Source: CAVTWH01 sp963850915 (GTDB lineage Bacteria > Actinomycetota > Actinomycetes > Mycobacteriales > Micromonosporaceae). From it: 64,000 nucleotides of DNA. The notes under the pieces were generated by a model. It was given only the letters and a program-made list of their open reading frames with translations. It did not search any database and had not been told where the DNA came from. Of this stretch, positions 58,930-64,000 are shown one piece after another (the first letter of the stretch is position 1; every line of letters starts with the position of its first letter). The DNA is taken from contig CAWKND010000006.1 of assembly GCA_963850915.1 (NCBI GenBank), positions 434,001-498,000 on the forward strand. The letters run 5' to 3'. A program made the translations under genes and the position numbers.

Positions 58930-58960
58930 GGTAGACCACGGCCGGCCAGGAAAGTCATCG
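58930..58960 (-). promoter_or_regulatory. Candidate ECF promoter before the TIGR02960 sigma gene
   Basis: Minus strand: CGATGACTTT (58960-58951) and GGTCTACC (58937-58930), with GC-rich spacer. This differs from the TGTCGA type and resembles sites I associate with sigma factors of this group; possible autoregulation. Confidence 0.4.
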
Positions 58961-59022
58961 CCGCACCGCCGAGTCTTTCTCGCCCACCCGCCGCGGGCAA
59001 GCGGCTCGCTCCGACCAGCGGG

Positions 59023-59724
59023 CTACGCCGCGAGCGTGAGGGTGCTGCCCGTCGGGTACTCCCGGCGCCGCCCGTCGCCCAGCAGCCAGACCGACTGGCG
59101 GCCCTGCACGGTGAACTCCTCCGGGCCACCCACCAGCGCGGTGTCCTCGTCCACGCCGATCAGGTGTACCCCCGGCCGGGGCCGCAGGAACGCCCGGGTG
59201 AGCAGGTCGGGGGTACGCCCGAGCATCCGGTCGAAGTGCGGCAGCGCCTGGATGTGCGGCAACAGGCCGAGTCCCTGGGTGGGTTCGCTACCGGGCAGCC
59301 GCAGGGACGGTACCCGGTCGGCGAACGCCATCGCCCCGGCGCTGCACCCGGCGAGCGCGGCGCCGGCCTGCCATGCGGTCACGATCGCCGTCCACAGTGG
59401 AGTGTCGCGCAGCGTGTCGGCAAGGAAACCGGGGCTGCCACCGGACAGATAGATGAGACCCGCGCCCTCGACCTGTGCCGCCACGGCCGGATCCTGTGCC
59501 TGCGCGCGGTTGATCACCACGAGCGGTACCGCCTCGACCCCGAGTCGCTGCGCCTGTGCCTTGCCCAGCTCCACCCAGTACCCGATCCGCGCGTCACCCT
59601 CCTTGCCGGCCGCCGTGGGCAGCTGCACGTACCGCGGCGCCCGCCCGGCGAGCAGCCCCGCCTCGACCTCCAGCATCGCGGCCGAGTACTCCCCGGAGCC
59701 CACCAGCGCGACCGGTCCCGCCAT
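59023..59724 (-). CDS. S51-like (peptidase E/cyanophycinase-type) hydrolase
   Basis: A 233-residue class I glutamine-amidotransferase-like hydrolase. N-terminal VALVGSGEYSAAM, LIYLSGGSPGFLADTL, nucleophile elbow GCSAGAMAF with Ser, and GVDEDTALV near the end, as in cyanophycinase-like proteins. It may cleave Asp-containing peptides or polymers. ATG at 59724 begins the domain; longer frames overlap the ClC gene. Confidence 0.75.
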   Translation of the reverse strand: MAGPVALVGSGEYSAAMLEVEAGLLAGRAPRYVQLPTAAGKEGDARIGYWVELGKAQAQRLGVEAVPLVVINRAQAQDPAVAAQVEGAGLIYLSGGSPGFLADTLRDTPLWTAIVTAWQAGAALAGCSAGAMAFADRVPSLRLPGSEPTQGLGLLPHIQALPHFDRMLGRTPDLLTRAFLRPRPGVHLIGVDEDTALVGGPEEFTVQGRQSVWLLGDGRRREYPTGSTLTLAA

Positions 59725-59800
59725 CGTGTCCACCCGTCCGTCGTGTCCGCCCGTGCTTGCCAGCTCGGTGTCCCAGTACGGGGTATCACACGCCGAGCGG

Positions 59801-61153
59801 TTACCGCGCGGGCGCACCGCCGGTGGCCGGCGCCGGCGCGGGCTGGGTCGAGGGGGCGGCCGGCTGCGCCGGAGTCGGCGGGTCGACCATCATGACGACC
59901 ACGTACGCGATCACAGTGCCGACGATGGTCACCGGCACGATCTGCAGGCCGGCCTGGCCGAACAGCAGGGTGGTCAGGATGACCGCGCTGATCGGCAGCC
60001 GGAGCATGCCGGTGACCATGGCGGACACGCCGACGGTCGCGCCGACCACCAGCGGCAGCCCGGGCAGGTGGGAGAGCAGGATGCCGCCGGCCGCGCCGAG
60101 GTAGATGGACGGGAAGATCGGGCCGCCCCGGAATGCGGCGAGCGAGCCGCCGTAGGCCAGTGCTTTGGCGAGCATGAGCAGCAGGAGTACCCACACCGGC
60201 ATCGCCCCGCCGCTCGCCAGCAGGCCGGGCAGCGCGGACTGGCCGGAGAACAGGACGTTCAGCTGGTCGTACCCGGTGGCCAGCCCGTACCCGATGGCGA
60301 GTCCGGCGACGGCCAGCCCGACCAGGGGTGTGGCATACAGCGGCCGGCGGTTGACGTGCACGGCCAGCGCCCGGGCCGGCTGCCGGATGGCCCGGCACAG
60401 CAGCGGCGCCGCCACCCCGATCACGATCGCCCAGCCCAACTCGGCCAGGGTGGGGGTACCGGGCGGCTTCAGGTTGCCGGCGGTCAGCGCCACCGGATCG
60501 AGCCCGGTGAGGTGGCCGAGACCGGTGAAGATGAGCGCCCCGACGCCGGCGGCGAGCAGTCCGGGGGCCAGCACGACGGCCGCTGTTGTCCCGCCCAGGC
60601 CGGAGGCCTCGAGCAGCAGCACCGCGCCGGTCAGCGGCGAACCGAGCAGCGTACTGACCGCCGCGAAGGCGCCGGTGACGCTGACCAGGTTGGCCGCCTG
60701 GTCGGGCAGGTTGCGGCGGACCAGGCGGACCAACAGGACGGCCACGCCGCCGCCGATCGCGATCAGTGGGCCTTCCGGGCCGATCACCGGGCCGAGCCCG
60801 ACGCTCGCGGTGGCCGCGATGATCACCCCGGCCACTTCGGGGGTACGCAGCACGCCGCCGAGGTGCAGCCCGTCGACCGGGGTGTGCCCGCCTCGTCCCG
60901 GCACGTACCGGGCGACCAGTCCGACCACGACGCCGGCCACGAACAGCGGCAGCAGCGGCCACCAGCGGGGCGTTCCGGCGAAGCCGAGGCCCGCGGGCAG
61001 GTCGTGGTACACCCAGGTGTCGAGGTGGGTGAGCAGCTGCAGGAAGAAGTACGCGACGACGGCGATGGGTACGCCGAGGACCGCCGCGATCACCAGGAGT
61101 TGGCGGTACTGCCGGCTCTTCAGCAGCGCGGTCGCCTGTTCGGGAGTGGTCAC
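59801..61153 (-). CDS. ClC-family chloride channel/antiporter
   Basis: A 450-residue membrane protein with about 10-12 helices. ClC selectivity motifs: GPVIGPEGPLI (GxEGP with gating Glu), GSPLTGAVLLLE, and FRGGPIFPSIYLG. The first selectivity motif GSGIP is not clear. It moves chloride or a related anion; channel or exchanger type is not decided. No CBS domains. A Pro/Ala tail ends the protein. GTG at 61153. Divergent from the MFS symporter gene. Confidence 0.85.
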   Translation of the reverse strand: MTTPEQATALLKSRQYRQLLVIAAVLGVPIAVVAYFFLQLLTHLDTWVYHDLPAGLGFAGTPRWWPLLPLFVAGVVVGLVARYVPGRGGHTPVDGLHLGGVLRTPEVAGVIIAATASVGLGPVIGPEGPLIAIGGGVAVLLVRLVRRNLPDQAANLVSVTGAFAAVSTLLGSPLTGAVLLLEASGLGGTTAAVVLAPGLLAAGVGALIFTGLGHLTGLDPVALTAGNLKPPGTPTLAELGWAIVIGVAAPLLCRAIRQPARALAVHVNRRPLYATPLVGLAVAGLAIGYGLATGYDQLNVLFSGQSALPGLLASGGAMPVWVLLLLMLAKALAYGGSLAAFRGGPIFPSIYLGAAGGILLSHLPGLPLVVGATVGVSAMVTGMLRLPISAVILTTLLFGQAGLQIVPVTIVGTVIAYVVVMMVDPPTPAQPAAPSTQPAPAPATGGAPAR

Positions 61154-61326
61154 GCCAGCTGCCCCGGCCGGTCAGTCATAGCGCCAGACTAACCAGCAAA
61201 CACTGCCAAAGCCGGCATATCGCCGAGGTGCGGGAAGGCGTTTGCTCGCCGGATCTCCCGGGTACCTGCACGTCGCCGGGCCCGTCCAGCCCGCGCCCGA
61301 AGCACCGACGAGTTCGGGAGGCAGGC

Positions 61327-62808
61327 ATGACCAGCAGCACAGCGGAGCCGGGTACCGTCCGCACCAACGTACCGTCGAGACTGGACCGGCTGCCCTGGTC
61401 CCGGTGGCACTGGATCATCGTCATCGGCCTCGGCACCGTCTGGATCCTCGACGGCCTGGAAGTCACCATCGTCGGCAACCTCTCCGGCCAGCTGGCCAAG
61501 CCGGGCAGCGGGATCGACATCACGCAGAGCCAGGTGACCGGCTTCGGCGCCGCCTCCTACGTGCTCGGCGCCTGCGTCGGGGCGCTGTTCTTCGGCTGGC
61601 TCACCGACCGGTTCGGCCGCAAGAAGCTGTTCATCATCACGCTCGCCGTCTACCTCGGCGGTACCGCCCTCACCGCGCTCTCCTTCAGCTCCTGGTGGTT
61701 CTTCCTCTTCCGGTTCGTCACCGGCCTGGGCATCGGCGGCGAGTACGCGGCCATCAACTCGGCCATCGACGAACTGATCCCGGCCCGGCACCGCGGCCGA
61801 ATCGACATCGTCATCAACGGCACGTTCTGGGCCGGCGCGGCGATCGGGGCGCTCATCACCATCCCGATGATCAACAACTTCCCGGTCAACGTCGGCTGGC
61901 GGCTCGCCTTCGGCCTCGGCGTCGTACTCGGCGTGGTGATCCTCCTGGTCCGCCGCTCGGTACCGGAGAGCCCGCGCTGGCTGTTCATCCACGGCCGGGG
62001 CGACGAGGCCGAGGCGCTGGTCAACGACGTCGAGGGGCAGATCAAACAGCAGACCGGCAAGGAGCTGGAGCCGGCCGACAACTACCTGACCATCCACCAG
62101 CGCAGGTCGGTCGGCATTCCCGAGGTCGCCAAGACGCTGTTCATGCGGTACCCGCGCCGTTCGGTTCTCGGCCTGGCCCTCTTCGTCGGGCAGGCGTTCC
62201 TCTACAACGCCGTCACCTTCGGCTTCGCCCAGATCCTGGAGACATTCTTCAAGGTCCAGTCCGGGCACACCGGGTACTACTACGTGGCCATCGCGATCGG
62301 TAACCTGCTCGGCCCGCTGACCCTCGCGCCGCTGTTCGACTCGGTCGGTCGCCGGGTGATGATCGCCGGTACGTACCTGATCTCCGGCGCGCTGCTGTTC
62401 GGCACGGCGCTGCTGTTCCACAACGGTTCGCTCAACGCCACCACGATGACCGCGTGCTGGTGCGTGGTGCTGTTCTTCGCCTCGGCGGGGGCCAGCTCGG
62501 CGTACCTGACGGTCAGCGAGGTGTTCCCGATGGAGACCCGGGCGCTGGCCATCGCGGTGTTCTACGCCATCGGTACCGGCATCGGCGGTATCACCGGGCC
62601 GCTGCTCTTCGCGAAGCTGGTGGGTACCGGCAAGGTCGGCGACACCGTCCTGGCCTTCTGCGTCGGCGCCGCGCTGATGATGGCCGCCGGCGTGGTCGCG
62701 GCGATTCTCGGGGTGAACGCCGAGCGGCGCGGCCTGGAAGACATCGCCACCCCGCTCACCGCCCGCGACGGCGGCGACCAGTCCGCCTCCGCACCGGCAA
62801 CTGCCTGA
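61327..62808 (+). CDS. MFS sugar/organic-acid:proton symporter-like transporter
   Basis: A 493-residue 12-span transporter. Span 1 WILDGLEVTIVGNLSG, motif A WLTDRFGRKKLF, FRFVTGLGIGGEYAAINSAI in span 4, ELIPARHRGR loop, and PESPRWLF after span 6, which are marks of the sugar-porter/SV2-like group. Substrate unknown. ATG at 61327 follows GGGAGG. A hairpin follows, then a DUF1345-like gene. Confidence 0.85.
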   Translation: MTSSTAEPGTVRTNVPSRLDRLPWSRWHWIIVIGLGTVWILDGLEVTIVGNLSGQLAKPGSGIDITQSQVTGFGAASYVLGACVGALFFGWLTDRFGRKKLFIITLAVYLGGTALTALSFSSWWFFLFRFVTGLGIGGEYAAINSAIDELIPARHRGRIDIVINGTFWAGAAIGALITIPMINNFPVNVGWRLAFGLGVVLGVVILLVRRSVPESPRWLFIHGRGDEAEALVNDVEGQIKQQTGKELEPADNYLTIHQRRSVGIPEVAKTLFMRYPRRSVLGLALFVGQAFLYNAVTFGFAQILETFFKVQSGHTGYYYVAIAIGNLLGPLTLAPLFDSVGRRVMIAGTYLISGALLFGTALLFHNGSLNATTMTACWCVVLFFASAGASSAYLTVSEVFPMETRALAIAVFYAIGTGIGGITGPLLFAKLVGTGKVGDTVLAFCVGAALMMAAGVVAAILGVNAERRGLEDIATPLTARDGGDQSASAPATA

Positions 62809-62825
62809 CCCCGCACCGCTTCACC

Positions 62826-62851
62826 GGCCGGCGCCCGCCTGGGCGCCGGCC
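62826..62851 (+). terminator. Hairpin between MFS symporter and DUF1345-like gene
   Basis: Perfect 11-base arms GGCCGGCGCCC/GGGCGCCGGCC with loop GCCT, 17 bases past the stop. No T-run. Terminator or intra-operon attenuator. Confidence 0.65.
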
Positions 62852-62873
62852 GCCGATCTACCCGGAGGACCAC

Positions 62874-63578
62874 ATGACGCAACAGGCCGCCCCCGCCTCG
62901 GTGCACAAGGACCGGGGCGGCGAGATCCGGGTACCAGCGGCCGTCGCCACCCTGGCCGCCATCCTGCTGTACGCCCTGCTGCCAACCGGGGTACTGGTCG
63001 GCCCGCGCTTCGTCATCCCCAGCCTGGAACTGCTGCTGCTCATCTGCCTGATCGCGGTGAACCCGGTCCGGATGAGCCGGCAGAACCGGCTGGGCCGGTC
63101 GCTGGCCATCGCCCTGGTGATCGTGATCGCGGCGACCAACCTGGTCTCCCTCGGTCTGCTGCTGCACACCCTGGTGACCAGCAAGGGCGGCGGCGGCCAG
63201 CTGATCCTGGCCGCCTTCCAGGTGTGGTTGACCGACGTCATCGTCTTCGCACTTGCCTTCTGGGAGCTGGACCGGGGCGGACCGGTGGTCCGCCACCTGA
63301 CCAAGCGGGAGAACCTGCCGCTGGCCGAGTTCCGCTTCTCCCAGGACGAGGACCGGGACACCGTCACCGAGGTACACCGCGGCGCCAGTGACGTGAGTGG
63401 CTGGATGCCCACGTTCCTCGACTACCTGTACGTCTCGCTGACCAACTCCTCCGCCTTCAGCCCCACCGACTGCATGCCACTCTCGCACCGCGCCAAGCTG
63501 CTCATGGGTACCGAAGCCACCGCCGCACTGATCACCTCGGTGGTGGTCATCGCCAAGGGCGTCGGCAGCCTCAGCTGA
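62874..63578 (+). CDS. DUF1345-like membrane protein
   Basis: A 234-residue protein with about five hydrophobic spans. The loop and final part MPTFLDYLYVSLTNSSAFSPTDCMPLSHRAKLLM strongly resemble DUF1345 proteins, of unknown role. ATG at 62874 follows GGAGGAC. It probably belongs with the preceding MFS gene unless the hairpin ends transcription. Confidence 0.75.
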   Translation: MTQQAAPASVHKDRGGEIRVPAAVATLAAILLYALLPTGVLVGPRFVIPSLELLLLICLIAVNPVRMSRQNRLGRSLAIALVIVIAATNLVSLGLLLHTLVTSKGGGGQLILAAFQVWLTDVIVFALAFWELDRGGPVVRHLTKRENLPLAEFRFSQDEDRDTVTEVHRGASDVSGWMPTFLDYLYVSLTNSSAFSPTDCMPLSHRAKLLMGTEATAALITSVVVIAKGVGSLS

Positions 63579-63632
63579 CCCCTTTTTTGTTGCCGCACGC
63601 TTAACCCTCGCGGATCGGGGAAGGTGGAGAGC

Positions 63633-63914
63633 ATGGCTACTACAGCAACGTGGCGACCCCACGAGAAGCACGGGCAACTGGACGCGGCCGACCGTAACGA
63701 GTTGCCGGACAGCGCGTACGCGTTCCCGAAGAAGCGCAAGGAGCCGCTCACCGACGCCAAGCACGTACGCAACGCGGTGTCCCGGTTCGACCAGGTCGAG
63801 GACGTCACCGACGCCGAGCGTGACCAGGCGTTCGCCAACATCAAGAAGGCCGCCGAGCACTACGGTGTCGAGCTGACCGAGAGCAGCTGGCACGAGCTGG
63901 GCAAGCCGTCCTGA
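63633..63914 (+). CDS. Small DUF6582-like protein
   Basis: A 93-residue hydrophilic protein with ELPDSAYAFPKKRKEPLTDA and HVRNAVSRFDQVEDVTDAERD, then an AAEHYGVEL end. I associate this pattern with the DUF6582 family; function unknown. ATG at 63633 follows AAGGTGGAGA. Confidence 0.65.
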   Translation: MATTATWRPHEKHGQLDAADRNELPDSAYAFPKKRKEPLTDAKHVRNAVSRFDQVEDVTDAERDQAFANIKKAAEHYGVELTESSWHELGKPS

Positions 63915-63955
63915 CCGCGCATCGCTGACCGCTGGCCGGCGTTAGCATTCGCCGG

Positions 63956-64000
63956 GTGGAGGACGAGTCGGTACTGGACCGGGCGGCGCCCGGACCGGAG
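63956..64000 (+). CDS. Start of a gene cut by the window edge
   Basis: GTG at 63956 opens 15 codons, EDESVLDRAAPGPE after the start, to the window end. The opening resembles N-termini of some alpha/beta hydrolases, but too little is present to judge. Confidence 0.3.
   Translation, partial: MEDESVLDRAAPGPE

Noticed and set aside
63579..63600. Intrinsic terminator from the T-run after the DUF1345-like gene
   Set aside because: A run of T is present, but the stem before it is too short and imperfect to call.

Overview
The window is GC-rich DNA from an actinobacterium. GTG and occasional TTG starts, purine-rich ribosome sites, TIGR03086/mycothiol-type enzymes, ECF42 sigma factors, and a class Ia ribonucleotide reductase under NrdR boxes and a B12 riboswitch all fit Actinomycetes. 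The very high density of GGTAC and the gene content make a Micromonosporaceae-like genome my best guess, but this cannot be proved from the window. No rRNA, tRNA, CRISPR, phage or transposase gene was seen.

Layout. 0-11 kb: the C-terminus of a BenE transporter, a septum-formation lipoprotein, a VOC protein, a beta-phosphoglucomutase with a frameshifted GH65 disaccharide phosphorylase, RecQ, a YciO/S4 operon, a STAS protein and a GH3 hydrolase. 10-15 kb: BlaI regulator, hydrolase, efflux pump, ThuA, VOC. 15.3-20.7 kb: a one-direction block of two secreted GH18 chitinases and two thaumatin-like proteins, read as a fungal-wall-attack island. 20.8-26.5 kb: methyltransferase, a 46-residue zinc-knuckle-like gene, Nudix, an amino-acid permease, an unknown protein, and a frameshifted group II (histidine-type) decarboxylase. 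26.6-30.6 kb: nrdA-nrdB with tandem NrdR boxes and a cobalamin riboswitch; nrdA is frameshifted. 30.6-39 kb: an atypical-composition Fic protein, a TetR/efflux pair, an oxidoreductase with a broken acetyltransferase, SDR, GNAT, and a TetR-GAPDH operon.

39-48.7 kb is the most unusual part. It holds four YCII/DGPF genes, three ECF42 sigma factors and two paralogous drug-efflux pumps. Three DGPF genes overlap the start of their sigma gene. A TGTCGA-N17-CG promoter motif (one copy AGTCGA) stands before two DGPF genes and both pumps, which suggests a multi-branch ECF42 regulon with efflux output.

48.7-64 kb: SRPBCC proteins, a PhcB-like methyltransferase with an amidohydrolase, DUF2252, a split LigD (phosphoesterase plus polymerase), a glycosyltransferase, a TIGR02960 ECF sigma operon, an S51-like hydrolase, a ClC channel, an MFS symporter and DUF1345/DUF6582-like proteins.

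Two cross-cutting patterns deserve attention. At least five genes carry short tandem repeats that start at their own stop codon. Five conserved genes carry six single-base-type frameshifts, which may be real decay or sequence error.
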